64,000 bases of DNA from Gemmatimonadota bacterium (lineage in GTDB: Bacteria; Gemmatimonadota; Gemmatimonadetes; Gemmatimonadales; Gemmatimonadaceae), in assembly GCA_021324775.1 (NCBI GenBank), contig JAJPIM010000008.1, positions 100,839 through 164,838 of the forward strand, in the 5' to 3' direction. The position numbers were made by a program, and so were the translations under genes. The notes under the pieces were generated by a model. It was not told the DNA's origin. It saw nothing but the letters and a program-made list of their open reading frames with translations, and searched no databases. Of this stretch, positions 50,855 through 59,683 are shown one piece after another (position 1 is the stretch's first letter; each line of letters begins with the position of its first letter).

Positions 50855-51228
50855 GAGAATTGAGAAAGCTCAGGGCCGGCCTAGCGCACAGAGGTGGTCC
50901 TATTGCGCTGCTCATGCTACTGGCCTCTGACCAGGGTTCGCAAACCGCTTGGAATTTGGTCGTAAGCGCGAAAGGCCTTGATCAATGGTCCCGCGCGCAA
51001 GCTGTGCACGAACTTACCAACTTGCTCCATAAGACTACTAGCAGAAGCACCTGGGATCAGATCGTGCGGACAACCGTGCTGCGAACGGACGATCCCTTTG
51101 TCCGTGCGTTCAACGCGGCTTTCGATACGGGCATCAAGAAAGCTGCGGTGAACCTTGTCTCGACCAGCGTCTCCGGGTATGACATTCCGAGGGCGTTGCT
51201 GCTGGAGTCACATAGGACCGCGGCCTAG
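50833..51228 (+). CDS. partner protein of the HEPN gene, unknown family
   Basis: ATG 50833 lies inside the end of the HEPN gene in another frame, and the 131-residue product is predicted to be mostly helical (HELTNLLHKTTSRSTWDQIV, FNAAFDTGIKKAAVNLVSTS). It has no known catalytic motif. The 22-base overlap is typical of coupled toxin-antitoxin or defence pairs. Base composition is also AT-richer than the surrounding genes, suggesting joint acquisition. No Shine-Dalgarno sequence is visible, which agrees with translational coupling. The function is not assigned. Confidence 0.45.
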   Translation: MDQEALVRELRKLRAGLAHRGGPIALLMLLASDQGSQTAWNLVVSAKGLDQWSRAQAVHELTNLLHKTTSRSTWDQIVRTTVLRTDDPFVRAFNAAFDTGIKKAAVNLVSTSVSGYDIPRALLLESHRTAA

Positions 51229-51244
51229 AGTATCGGCAGGACGG

Positions 51245-54200
51245 TCACTGTTCGGCGGGGCGCCACCAATATGGCGGCTGAATCTCGCGCTCCCGTGGGT
51301 AGATCTCCTTGAGCGTATTGGCGTCGTAGAGCCGGCCGTTTCGCATGACGTAGGCGATCGTGTTGGTGTTGCGAATGTCGTCCAGCGGATTCTTGTCCAG
51401 CACCTGGAGGTCGGCCAGTTTGCCGGGTTCCAGTGAGCCGAGGTCCTTGTCGACGCCAATGGCCTCGGCGCCGAAGATCGTCCCCACGCGCAAGACGTCG
51501 TGGAGCGGCATGCCTCCACTCGCGATCGACCACAACTCGAAGTGGGTGCCGAGTCCCTGCAGCTCGCCGTGTCCGCCCAGGCCGACGTGGCCGCCGGCCG
51601 CGACGATCTTTGCGGCCCCCGCGGCCACCTGATTGAAGCTGTACTGGCTATCGGCGAACCATCCCGCGCGCCGGAGCCCGCGGCGATCGATCTCGTCGTG
51701 CGGGGTAAAATGCCGCAATTTCGGATCGCCGTGGATATCGTAGTGCTCGAACCAGTAGTTCTCCGCAAAGGGGCCGCCGTATTCGACGATCAGCGTCGGC
51801 GTGTACGTAATCCCGCTCGACGCGACCAATTGTACGATATCGTTGTACAGCGGCATGATGGCGTACGCGTGCTCGCTCCCGGCGAAGCCATCGATCGCTT
51901 CGGTCATGTTCTTCCGGAAATCCAGGCCGCCCTCGAGTGTCGGCGTGATCCCCTGTTCGCGGGCCGCGATCAGGACCCACTGCCGCACGATGCGGTCGCC
52001 GGTCATGTACTGCTTGAGCGTGTGCGTCTGATAGAAATCGGAATACCGGGTCAGCACCTCGCGCGCGTCCGCCAGGCTGGACACCTCGTCAGTCCAGAAC
52101 ACGCCAGGGCCAGTCGTGAAGATGCGGGGACCCAGCATCTCGCCGGTCTCGACGAGGTCACCGTACGTCAGCACATCGGTCGTCGACGTCTGCGGATCTC
52201 GCGTGGTGGTCACGCCGTAGGCGAGATTGACCAGGTATTCATAGACCTGTGTCTTGTGGATGCCCCACGTGGGCCACATATGCGAGTGAATATCGACATA
52301 GCCCGGGATGATCGTCTTTCCGCTCACGTCGATGCGGCGCGCACCGGCAGGCACGGTGACGCTGCCGGACGGCCCGACTCCTACGATGCGGTTGTTCGTC
52401 ACGACGATATCGCCCTGCGGGATGATCTCGTCGCCTTTCATCGTGACGATGCGGGCGCCGGACAGGACGACGCTGCCCACCGGGCGATCCTTGGGCACGA
52501 TCATGGTCACATCGAACCGCTTCGCGGTGTACGCGTATCGGGGCATCGACGCCGTATCCGTTTTGTTCGAATCGGGTTTGGCGCCGGCCTTCTCGAGACT
52601 GTCGGCCCGATGGGTCGAGTCGCGAACGGCGGCTGCGGACGCGGTGAGGTCGTAGGTGAAGAACGAACGACCGAGGGACCAGTAGATCGACTGGCCGTCC
52701 GGCGACCATCCGAGGAAATCGCCACCGACCCGTGTGAGGCGGCGCACCGGAACCGGCGTTTCGTCGGACTTCGAGATGGAGACCGTGGGTGTCGCGCCGC
52801 CGGTGATGGGGAGCGCCACGAGATAGACCTTGCGGTCGACCAGCGCGACGGCCTGGCTGCTGTCGGGTGAGACCACGATTTCGTCTGCCATGTCGGGCTG
52901 CGGCTTGTCGCCGCCGAACTCGCGATCGGTGTACCCGGTGACCTTGAGGTGCGACCGCCGGTCGGTGCCATCCCAGCGCACCGATACCAGGCCTTCGGAT
53001 GGGTCGTTGAAGAAGACGCGTGTCGTGTCGCGCGTGAAATGCGGCTGGCCGAAGTTCGTCAGCGGTGTGATCACGGTGGCGTCCCCGCCGGTCGCCGGGA
53101 TCCAGACGAGCTCCATCACTTGCGGGCCGGGCCCCTCGAACTCGTTCTCGCGCTCGGTGCGTTGCTGGCGTGGGCCGCGAGCGGCGACGAGCCGCGTACC
53201 GGTGGGGCTGTAGACCAGGTTCTCGTAGAACGCCGTGCGGCGCGAGATCTTCTCGGGCCGCGCCTTGGGATCGCCGGCGCGCAGCCGCCAGACGTCGCCT
53301 CCGTCCTCGGTCCACGTGACCCAGGCGAGATACCGCCCATCGGGTGACCAGGCCGGCGAGTATTCGCCGACCGATTGATCGGTCACGCGGTGCGGGCGGC
53401 AGGCGGGCGGCAGCGGAGCCGGTCCGGCGGCCGAGCAGCCCGCGAGATTGACCAGCCAGAGGCGGTCGAGCGCGCTGTACGCCAGTTGCTTGCCGTCCGG
53501 TGACGGCCGGGCGTCGCGGATCTGGCGTACGGTGAGCGTCGAGTCGTCGACCGGATATTGGAAGTGCACGAGCGGGCCCATCTCGATGTCGACGTCCGCC
53601 TTGAACGGAATCGCGGTGCTGGTACCGGCTGGGACATCGACCTTCCAGATCTTGCCGCCGTACGAGATGACGAGCGACTTGGAATCGGGGGTGAAGGCGA
53701 AGCCGGGAAGGACGTCGCGTGTGTACCGCGACTCCATGTCATCGCGCGTGATGGTCCTGGCGAGCCAGATCTCGTCTCCCGACAGCAGGTCGCGAAGCCG
53801 AAGGCCCGTGATCCCGTCGTGCCGCGAGCCGAACGCGAGCCACCGGCCATCGTGACTCACGGTGGGCCGCATACCGCCGCCGACGTTGGTCGTGCGAACG
53901 AACGTCTTGCCGGTGTTCCGGTCGTACACCGCGACCTGCCAGGCATCCGACAGCATCTGGTCGTACTTGAACCGGCCGTGCTTGACGGACGCGTAGATGT
54001 AGCGCGCATCGCTGCCGAAGGCGGCACCCAGATAGTTATCAAAGGGGGGCGGAGTGCCTGGTGGTGGCGGCGGGCCGTCTTTCGCGGCCGTCGTCAGAGT
54101 GATGCCGGTGCCGCCCGAGGCGTTGAGCAGAACGAGATCGTACTTGCTGCCGAGGATGCCTGTCTTGTTCCTGGAGACGACGAGATACTTGCCGTCGGGT

Positions 54201-54637
54201 GTCCAGGTGGGAGAGATGTATTGCGCGTCCTTGTCCTTGGTGAGTGCGCGCGGGTTATGGCCGTCGGCATCGACCAGCCACAGGTTCTCGTAGCCTGAGC
54301 GGTCGGTGACGTATACGATCGACTTCCCGTCCGGGGAGAATCGCGGCTGCCCGTCGAATCCCATCCCCGACGTGATGCGTGTGGCGGCTCCGCCGGTAAT
54401 GGGAACGGTGTAGAGATCGCCGACGAGGTCGAAGACGATCGTCTTGCCGTCGGGCGAGACGTCGAGCGACATCCAGGTCCCTTCGTCCGTCGTGAAACGC
54501 GTGTGCCGGGTGGGAAGAATCGGCAGACTGGTTTCGGGCGCCGTTTTTTTCTTCGCCGAGTCGCCGGCGGGTGTCTGGCTGAAGGCGGCGGGTGCGGAGG
54601 CCGACAGGAGAGCAATCGCGAGAAGCGAAGTGCGCAT
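51245..54637 (-). CDS. exported TolB-like propeller fused to an amidohydrolase
   Basis: The 1,130-residue protein has a signal peptide (LLAIALLSASAPAAFSQ), two runs of TolB/PD40 propeller repeats (about residues 60-720, with SPDGKTIVFDLVGDLYTVPI, FSPDGKSIVYVTDRSGYENL, SPDGRYLAWVTWTEDGGDVW), then from about residue 760 an amidohydrolase (GARIVTMKGDEIIPQGDIVV, PGYVDIHSHMWPTWG with the His-x-His site). A late GGHVGLGGHGELQGLGTHFE has metal His residues. The family occurs in soil bacteria and is thought to act on exported substrates. Start: ATG 54635-54637, chosen for the signal peptide. Confidence 0.8.
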   Translation of the reverse strand: MRTSLLAIALLSASAPAAFSQTPAGDSAKKKTAPETSLPILPTRHTRFTTDEGTWMSLDVSPDGKTIVFDLVGDLYTVPITGGAATRITSGMGFDGQPRFSPDGKSIVYVTDRSGYENLWLVDADGHNPRALTKDKDAQYISPTWTPDGKYLVVSRNKTGILGSKYDLVLLNASGGTGITLTTAAKDGPPPPPGTPPPFDNYLGAAFGSDARYIYASVKHGRFKYDQMLSDAWQVAVYDRNTGKTFVRTTNVGGGMRPTVSHDGRWLAFGSRHDGITGLRLRDLLSGDEIWLARTITRDDMESRYTRDVLPGFAFTPDSKSLVISYGGKIWKVDVPAGTSTAIPFKADVDIEMGPLVHFQYPVDDSTLTVRQIRDARPSPDGKQLAYSALDRLWLVNLAGCSAAGPAPLPPACRPHRVTDQSVGEYSPAWSPDGRYLAWVTWTEDGGDVWRLRAGDPKARPEKISRRTAFYENLVYSPTGTRLVAARGPRQQRTERENEFEGPGPQVMELVWIPATGGDATVITPLTNFGQPHFTRDTTRVFFNDPSEGLVSVRWDGTDRRSHLKVTGYTDREFGGDKPQPDMADEIVVSPDSSQAVALVDRKVYLVALPITGGATPTVSISKSDETPVPVRRLTRVGGDFLGWSPDGQSIYWSLGRSFFTYDLTASAAAVRDSTHRADSLEKAGAKPDSNKTDTASMPRYAYTAKRFDVTMIVPKDRPVGSVVLSGARIVTMKGDEIIPQGDIVVTNNRIVGVGPSGSVTVPAGARRIDVSGKTIIPGYVDIHSHMWPTWGIHKTQVYEYLVNLAYGVTTTRDPQTSTTDVLTYGDLVETGEMLGPRIFTTGPGVFWTDEVSSLADAREVLTRYSDFYQTHTLKQYMTGDRIVRQWVLIAAREQGITPTLEGGLDFRKNMTEAIDGFAGSEHAYAIMPLYNDIVQLVASSGITYTPTLIVEYGGPFAENYWFEHYDIHGDPKLRHFTPHDEIDRRGLRRAGWFADSQYSFNQVAAGAAKIVAAGGHVGLGGHGELQGLGTHFELWSIASGGMPLHDVLRVGTIFGAEAIGVDKDLGSLEPGKLADLQVLDKNPLDDIRNTNTIAYVMRNGRLYDANTLKEIYPREREIQPPYWWRPAEQ

Positions 54638-54905
54638 TGTCCGGTGGGGTGGTCGGTTATGCGGCAGTGAAGTCACACGGGCGGCGCCGTGCGCGACTCG
54701 GGCACAGAATATGGTGATTGCAGAGTGGGGTAATTCTACAGATCGGGCGCGGGTTCCAGCAGTAGTCCCGGCCGGAAACGGCCGGCGCAGCCCACTAGCG
54801 GGAGCCAGCCGCGCATCTTGGTCACGCGGCTTGCCTCTTGCGTTGCCAGATGTGATCCGTGGGGCTCCTCAGCCGCGGATCTATCTACTGACTCAGGAGA
54901 TGCGT

Positions 54906-55124
54906 ATGCGACCCGTGGGAATACTCGGTGTCGTGCTGGTCATCATTGGGGTGCTGGTTCTGGCCGCGCGCGGAATCAGCTACACGAAGGATCGCCACTC
55001 GACGAATATCGGACCGGTTCAGGTTTCGACGTCCGACAAGGGCTTCGTGCCACCGGTCGCCGGCGCCATCGCAATCATCGCGGGATTCGTGTTGATCGCG
55101 GTTGGCCGAGAGCGGACGACGTGA
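54906..55124 (+). CDS. small two-helix membrane protein (DUF3185-like)
   Basis: ATG 54906 follows AGGAG at six bases (an ATG at 54900 touches the ribosome site). The 72-residue protein has a helix at 2-20 (GILGVVLVIIGVLVLAARG), a short exposed loop (SYTKDRHSTNIGPVQVSTSD) and a second helix (AGAIAIIAGFVLIAVG). This layout is like DUF3185 proteins of unknown function. Confidence 0.6.
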   Translation: MRPVGILGVVLVIIGVLVLAARGISYTKDRHSTNIGPVQVSTSDKGFVPPVAGAIAIIAGFVLIAVGRERTT

Positions 55125-55171
55125 CGGGCGCGAACGCCGCATGAGATGAGGGCGGTGTGACGGCGGCATCC

Positions 55172-55199
55172 GTAGGGGCCGGTCGCGACCGGCCCCTAC
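55172..55199. repeat. 28-bp perfect palindrome, second copy of a dispersed element
   Basis: GTAGGGGCCGGTCG and its exact reverse complement meet with no loop. The inner 20 bases recur at 19026-19045. A perfect palindrome of this length is unlikely by chance and suggests a small mobile or structural element family. Confidence 0.7.
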
Positions 55200-55238
55200 C
55201 AAGGACTACCGCGGACGAAATGCGGCGCCTGGTGTCAC

Positions 55239-55368
55239 GCATCACTTCAATGGAGGGAGTCGGTATGGCATCTGCTGGCGCGACGCAGTGTTGGCGCGGG
55301 GATTGCGGCGCCTCTCCGCGTCACGTCAGGCATCACTTCGAATAGAGGGAGTCGGTATGGCGTCTGCT
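55239..55368 (+). repeat. duplicated leader and start region of the aldo/keto reductase gene
   Basis: 38 bases at 55239-55276 recur at 55330-55368 with two substitutions and one inserted base. Each copy carries a GAGGGAG ribosome site and an ATG. The first copy's ATG (55265) opens a 26-codon frame that stops at 55343-55345, inside the second copy's leader, 12 bases before the reductase ATG. The short frame may be a leader peptide or a leftover of a duplication. Confidence 0.65.
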
Positions 55369-56211
55369 TCCACATTCCGCATCGGCGGCGACCTCAAGGT
55401 CAACCGCCTCGGCTTTGGCACGATGCGGCTTACGGGCCGGGGTATTTGGGGCGAGCCGGCGAGCCGGGCCGAGGCGCTGGCGGTGTTGCGGCGCGCGGCC
55501 GAGCTGGGCATCAATCTGATCGATACCGCTGACGCGTATGGTCCGGAGGTGGCCGAGCGTCTGATCGCGGAGGCGTTGTATCCATATCCGCGGGGGCTGG
55601 TGATCGCGACCAAGGCTGGCTTTACGCGGCCTGGTCCGGACCGGTGGGTCGAGGATGGGCGACCGGTGCATCTCCGCGAGGCGGTGAACGGCAGTTTGCG
55701 CCGGCTGCGGCTCGAGCGGATCGATCTGCTGCAACTTCACCGGATCGACCCCAAGGTGCCGATGGAGGATCAGATCGGGACGCTGGTTGCGCTCCAGCGT
55801 GAGGGGAAGATCCGGCACATCGGGTTGTCGGAGGTCACGGTCGCTCAGATCGAAGCAGTCCGGCGGATCGCGACGATCGTCTCGGTGCAGAACCGCTACA
55901 ATCTCGCCGACCGGAAGTCGGAGCCGGTGCTCGAGTATTGCACGCGGGAGAATCTTGGCTTCATTCCGTGGTTCCCACTTGCCACGGGCAATCTTGCGAG
56001 ACCCGGCGGCCCGTTGGCGCACGAGGCCGAGCGGCTGCGCGCGACGCCGGCGCAGGTGGCGATTGCGTGGCTGCTCGCGAAGTCGCCGGTCATGCTACCG
56101 ATTCCGGGAACGTCGGCCGTGGCGCACCTGGAGGAGAACACGGCGGCGGCGAAGCTCGTGCTCGATCACGAGACGCTGGAAGCGTTGGACGAGCAGACTG
56201 CGCACGTGTGA
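55357..56211 (+). CDS. aldo/keto reductase
   Basis: The 284-residue protein has the AKR barrel signature: GFGTMRLTG, catalytic Asp and Tyr in NLIDTADAYGPEVAERLI, Lys in VIATKAGFTRPG and the His in LLQLHRIDPK, and the NADPH segment PIPGTSAVAHLEENTAAAKL. It reduces aldehydes or ketones with NADPH in the cytoplasm. ATG 55357 follows GAGGGAG. The same ribosome-site segment is duplicated 90 bases upstream. Confidence 0.85.
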   Translation: MASASTFRIGGDLKVNRLGFGTMRLTGRGIWGEPASRAEALAVLRRAAELGINLIDTADAYGPEVAERLIAEALYPYPRGLVIATKAGFTRPGPDRWVEDGRPVHLREAVNGSLRRLRLERIDLLQLHRIDPKVPMEDQIGTLVALQREGKIRHIGLSEVTVAQIEAVRRIATIVSVQNRYNLADRKSEPVLEYCTRENLGFIPWFPLATGNLARPGGPLAHEAERLRATPAQVAIAWLLAKSPVMLPIPGTSAVAHLEENTAAAKLVLDHETLEALDEQTAHV

Positions 56212-56235
56212 GACCTGCGGCGATCGCTCTCCTCG

Positions 56236-56850
56236 TCAAATCTTGCGGAGATCGCCGAGGACATGTTCGGCTGCCGACCGAAACCGGCGTGGATCGCCAT
56301 AGGATCGGGCGACGAGCATTGCTCCTTCCAGCGCGCCGAGTATGACCTGCGCGCGCTCGGCGGCGGGTTCACGAAAGCCGAAGTCCCCGGCGCGGCAGCC
56401 ATCGTTCAGGACACCCGTGAGCCACAGCTCGTTGGCGTCGAAGAACAGCTTGAGTTGCTTCTGCATTGGCCGCGGCAGCGTCGCGTATTCCGCGGCGAGC
56501 ATTCCGCACAGGCACATACGGTCATCGCTCATGACGGCCTCGAACAACGCGACGTAGCGCTTCAGCCTCTCCGCGGGGTCGCGCGCCTGTCGTTCAATGG
56601 CGCCGAGCGCGTCGTTGAAGATCGTCTGGTAGCGCGCGATGAGCGCTCGGCCGAGGCCGGCTTTGGAGGGGAAGTGATAGTGGAGGCTGGCCTTGGTGAC
56701 GCCGAGCCGAGCGGCGATGTCGGCGTAACTAAACCCGTTGAAGCCGCGGGTTTGGGCCAGGTGCTCGGCGACATCGAGAATGTCCTGAGCGGTGCCGTTG
56801 GCGGCTGCCGTACGGGCGGGCGGTGCGATTCGCTTGGCAGGTCGTGGCAT
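56236..56850 (-). CDS. TetR/AcrR-family regulator
   Basis: The 204-residue protein has the TetR N-terminal helix-turn-helix (TRGFNGFSYADIAARLGVTK, then ASLHYHFPSKAGLGRALIAR) and a variable helical ligand domain. Cys residues near 112 and 114 (RMCLCGMLAAEYATLPRPMQ) are noteworthy as possible electrophile or oxidant sensors. A 14-bp palindromic operator lies between it and the divergent DUF1059 gene. It probably represses both genes. Confidence 0.85.
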   Translation of the reverse strand: MPRPAKRIAPPARTAAANGTAQDILDVAEHLAQTRGFNGFSYADIAARLGVTKASLHYHFPSKAGLGRALIARYQTIFNDALGAIERQARDPAERLKRYVALFEAVMSDDRMCLCGMLAAEYATLPRPMQKQLKLFFDANELWLTGVLNDGCRAGDFGFREPAAERAQVILGALEGAMLVARSYGDPRRFRSAAEHVLGDLRKI

Positions 56851-56856
56851 CTGCTC

Positions 56857-56884
56857 TTGAAATTAACCTACTAGTAGGTAAAAT
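56857..56884 (+). promoter_or_regulatory. promoter of the DUF1059 gene with a TetR operator in the spacer
   Basis: TTGAAA (56857-56862), 16 bases, TAAAAT (56879-56884). The perfect palindrome ACCTACTAGTAGGT (56866-56879) fills the spacer, so a TetR-type repressor bound there would block RNA polymerase. Confidence 0.65.
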
Positions 56885-56946
56885 AGGAAGCGTTGGCGAC
56901 GACGGTCGGTCCGGTTTTGCACACCCTCCAGGAGCGGGAGGTTACG

Positions 56947-57156
56947 ATGGCGCGGAAGTACATCGATTGCCGGGAGTTCCCGAGTGAGAAGCAGTGCAGC
57001 ATCGCGATTACGGCTGATACGGAGGCAGAGTTGCTCGACGCGGCCGCGCAGCACGCGGTGGCGGTGCATGGGCACAAGGATTCGCCCGAAATGCGGGCCC
57101 AGTTGCGGGCGTTGTTCAAGGACGGGACGCCGCCGTTGCAGCGGAGCATGAGTTGA
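56947..57156 (+). CDS. DUF1059 small protein
   Basis: ATG 56947 follows GGGAGG. The 69-residue protein reads KYIDCREFPSEKQCSIAITA then a helical second part (ELLDAAAQHAVAVHGHKDSP), the DUF1059 pattern with two Cys and His residues. The family's role is unknown; it is often linked to stress. It is divergent from the TetR gene and is likely its target. Confidence 0.75.
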   Translation: MARKYIDCREFPSEKQCSIAITADTEAELLDAAAQHAVAVHGHKDSPEMRAQLRALFKDGTPPLQRSMS

Positions 57157-57200
57157 CCGCTGCCACGGTCCGGACGGTGGCGCGAGGGCCGATTGGCAGA

Positions 57201-57224
57201 ACGGGCACCGGTGTGGGTGCCCGT
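57201..57224 (+). terminator. hairpin after the DUF1059 gene
   Basis: ACGGGCACC and GGTGCCCGT form a 9-base stem with a 6-base loop. The following bases (CTCACCTCTTAG) are only weakly T-rich, so it may be a weak terminator. Confidence 0.4.
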
Positions 57225-57258
57225 CTCACCTCTTAGACCGAACGAATCAGGCTAGCGC

Positions 57259-57603
57259 CTACTGGAAGAGGTCCCACCCCTTGGCCTTCGCCTTCGCCAG
57301 CAACACGCGATACTCGTTCCCTGTTAGAAACTGCGTGTCGTGGCCCCAGACGATTTTCTTCATCCCGGTTGAGTATGTGTAGTACCCGGTGCGGTATCCG
57401 TGCGGGCTGCCGTCCCAGCTTATCCCTTCAGCAAAAAGTATCTTCTGAATGAGGTGCTTGTGCTTGCTCACGACCAGGGCAACCTCGTCCACGATCTTGC
57501 CGACTTTCCGTTCGCCCGGGATTCCGTTGTTCTTGAAAGTGACTGTTCGTCCAAGTGTCGACTTGGCTTCCAATCTCTGTTTCTGCTCGTCGGTCATCCT
57601 CAT
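57259..57603 (-). CDS. conserved-looking hypothetical protein
   Basis: ATG 57601-57603 follows AGAGG. The 114-residue product has a Lys/Gln-rich start (MTDEQKQRLEAKSTLGRTVT), strands with VGKIVDEVALVV, and an aromatic C-terminal part (GYRTGYYTYSTGMKKIVWGH). It is basic and likely cytosolic. No family is recognised. The 289 bases between it and the next gene at 57893 show no feature. Confidence 0.5.
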   Translation of the reverse strand: MRMTDEQKQRLEAKSTLGRTVTFKNNGIPGERKVGKIVDEVALVVSKHKHLIQKILFAEGISWDGSPHGYRTGYYTYSTGMKKIVWGHDTQFLTGNEYRVLLAKAKAKGWDLFQ

Positions 57604-57892
57604 AGCGCCTCTATGGAGTGTCGGGCCGGCTCTATGTGTGCCGCCGAGCGACCCGAACGGGACTCCTGTAGCATACGGGCCGGACCGCGTCAGCACCACG
57701 CAGGCCTGCCCGCTGACCCGGTATGTGGCTGCCGCGGCGGTGATCGGCGAAGCCGGCATCTGCTGCTAGGTCCTACTCCCACTTCTCGGTCACCAACCAC
57801 ACGCGCGTCAGTGCCGGAGGACGAGCGCACCGATCCGAATCTCGCTCCGCTGCGCGGCAACCCGCACCTCGAGCCACTGCAATGCGCGAGCG

Positions 57893-58819
57893 TCACAAGA
57901 ACTTCATCAGCGCATCCGTTGTTTCTTTGGGCCGCTCATCGAGCACCCAGTGTCCCGTGTCGCTCAATACCACCACCGTCGCATTCGTCGCCACGATCCG
58001 CGCTTGTTGCCCGAGCACAGCCCCGTTCGCGCGTTGGCCACCGATGGCCAGGACTGGCATCGATAACTTCGTCCGAGAGAGATCCGCGAAATCGCCGGCG
58101 GTCTTTGTGAAGGACTCGAAGTACGCCCATCCCGCGCGCATTCGGCCTGGCCGCGCATACGCGGCCACATAGGCCGCCCGATCGGCGTCCGGGATCGAGC
58201 GTGTCTTGTCCGCAGCAAAAGCGTCCCAGAAGTAGTCGAAGTACGTCCGCTCCCGGCCCTGGACCAAGGCCTCTGGCGTCGGACCGGTGAAACGGAAATG
58301 CCACTTCGTCGGGTCGTTATACACCCTCTCCCACCCGGCCACACCCGGAAGGAACGCATCCATCAGCACGAGCTTCTCGGTTTCGGCTGGAAACTGGGCA
58401 GCGTACGCGTAGGCAACCATGAGCCCGATGTCGTGACCGACGACTCTCGCCTGTTGAATACCCAGGGACCTGACGAGGTCGTGGACACGGATGGCGGCCG
58501 TCTTCATATCCAGGCCGTCCCGTGGGATGCCAGAATCCCCAATACCCGGCAGATCAGGTGCAATAACGGTAAATTTCCTGGCGAGCAGTGGGATGATCGG
58601 CCTCCACATGCGCGACGTCTGGGCGTAGCCGTGCAGCAGGACCACTGCCGGTCCATGACCGGCCGTCAGGTAATGGAGTGTGACGCCGCCGACGTCCGCC
58701 GTGCGTGAGCTCAGGGTATCGCTGTCTGCTGCGCCCTGTGCTGCCGACAGCGCGGGCATGACAAGGAGCACCATCGTCAACCATGCGCTGGACAAACGTG
58801 GGTACCTCGTGGCTATCAT
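57893..58819 (-). CDS. exported alpha/beta hydrolase, epoxide-hydrolase/dehalogenase-like
   Basis: The 308-residue protein has a signal peptide (SSAWLTMVLLVMPALSAAQ), then an alpha/beta hydrolase: VVLLHGYAQTSRMW, nucleophile Asp (not Ser) in VVGHDIGLMVAYA, and a C-terminal His in LSDTGHWVLDERPK. The Asp nucleophile is the mark of epoxide hydrolases and haloalkane dehalogenases. Start: ATG 58817-58819, with AAAGGAG six bases upstream. A promoter with a 26-bp operator precedes it. The divergent TetR gene is the likely regulator. Confidence 0.8.
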   Translation of the reverse strand: MIATRYPRLSSAWLTMVLLVMPALSAAQGAADSDTLSSRTADVGGVTLHYLTAGHGPAVVLLHGYAQTSRMWRPIIPLLARKFTVIAPDLPGIGDSGIPRDGLDMKTAAIRVHDLVRSLGIQQARVVGHDIGLMVAYAYAAQFPAETEKLVLMDAFLPGVAGWERVYNDPTKWHFRFTGPTPEALVQGRERTYFDYFWDAFAADKTRSIPDADRAAYVAAYARPGRMRAGWAYFESFTKTAGDFADLSRTKLSMPVLAIGGQRANGAVLGQQARIVATNATVVVLSDTGHWVLDERPKETTDALMKFL

Positions 58820-58847
58820 GGTCATCTCCTTTGGTGGGGGCGCCTCT

Positions 58848-58884
58848 TATTCCAGACCATACGGTCTGGAATAGCCGGTGTCAA
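58848..58884 (-). promoter_or_regulatory. strong promoter of the hydrolase gene with a TetR-type operator
   Basis: On the minus strand TTGACA (complement of 58879-58884), 17 bases, TATGGT (complement of 58856-58861). The perfect 11+11 inverted repeat TATTCCAGACC / GGTCTGGAATA (58848-58873) covers the -10 element and most of the spacer. A smaller palindrome CCGGT-N4-ACCGG (58891-58904) precedes the TetR ribosome site. Confidence 0.75.
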
Positions 58885-58914
58885 GACTGTCCGGTTTAGA
58901 CCGGAGGATCCGCA

Positions 58915-59493
58915 ATGGCGCGTGCGAAGGCGTTTGATCCGGCGAGGGCGCTGGCGAAAGCCATGACGGTCTTCTGGCGGCTTGGCTACGAGCACGCGTC
59001 GATGGATGTGTTGTTGCGAGAGATGGGAATCGCGAAACAAAGCCTCTATGACACCTTCGGCGACAAGCGCGCGCTGTACTTGCAGGCGCTGGCCCATTAC
59101 CGTGATGAAACCAACGCGCGTACGCGCGAGGTGCTCGAGTCGAATCCGTCGGTGAGAGACGGGTTTGCCACGCTCCTGTTCGGCCTCAGTGCCGAGTCTC
59201 GCGCGCAACACGCCCGTGGCTGCTTGCTGTTGAGCGCCAACATGGAGCGGGATACGGGCGATGCAGTCATTGCCGGCTTTTTGCGAAACAATCAGGTGCA
59301 GGTCGAATCGATTTTCGGTGACGCCCTGCGTCGCGCGCAGTCGACTGGCGAATTGCCGGCACAGCAGGATGTGACCGCCCTGGCCCGATATTTCGTGGCG
59401 ACGATTCAGGGGATGCGCGCGATGGCGAGACTCCGATCGGACCGCCGTGCGCTGGAACAGATCGCGAAGATCGCGTTGACCGTGTTCGACTAG
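58915..59493 (+). CDS. TetR/AcrR-family regulator
   Basis: ATG 58915 follows GGAGG. The 192-residue protein has the TetR HTH (FWRLGYEHASMDVLLREMGI, AKQSLYDTFGDKRALYLQAL) and a ligand domain with a Cys in ARGCLLLSANMERDTGD. This layout fits the AcrR-like regulators that control hydrolase or oxidoreductase genes next door. It is divergent from the epoxide-hydrolase-like gene and probably binds the 26-bp palindrome between them. Confidence 0.85.
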   Translation: MARAKAFDPARALAKAMTVFWRLGYEHASMDVLLREMGIAKQSLYDTFGDKRALYLQALAHYRDETNARTREVLESNPSVRDGFATLLFGLSAESRAQHARGCLLLSANMERDTGDAVIAGFLRNNQVQVESIFGDALRRAQSTGELPAQQDVTALARYFVATIQGMRAMARLRSDRRALEQIAKIALTVFD

Positions 59494-59683
59494 GCCGGCG
59501 CGGGCGACAGGGGCGCCGCTCAGGTGCGTGATCACCGGCGACGGGCGGACGGCACGAGGCCCAGGGCACGGTCTGGCGATCCGCCAGCCTCGGGGTGGCG
59601 CTGGATTGCCAACGGCTCAACGTGCAGATTGCTGAACCCTCACCGGCCCACGCGGCACGTTGGGCCCTCTCCGCCTCGGTGGC

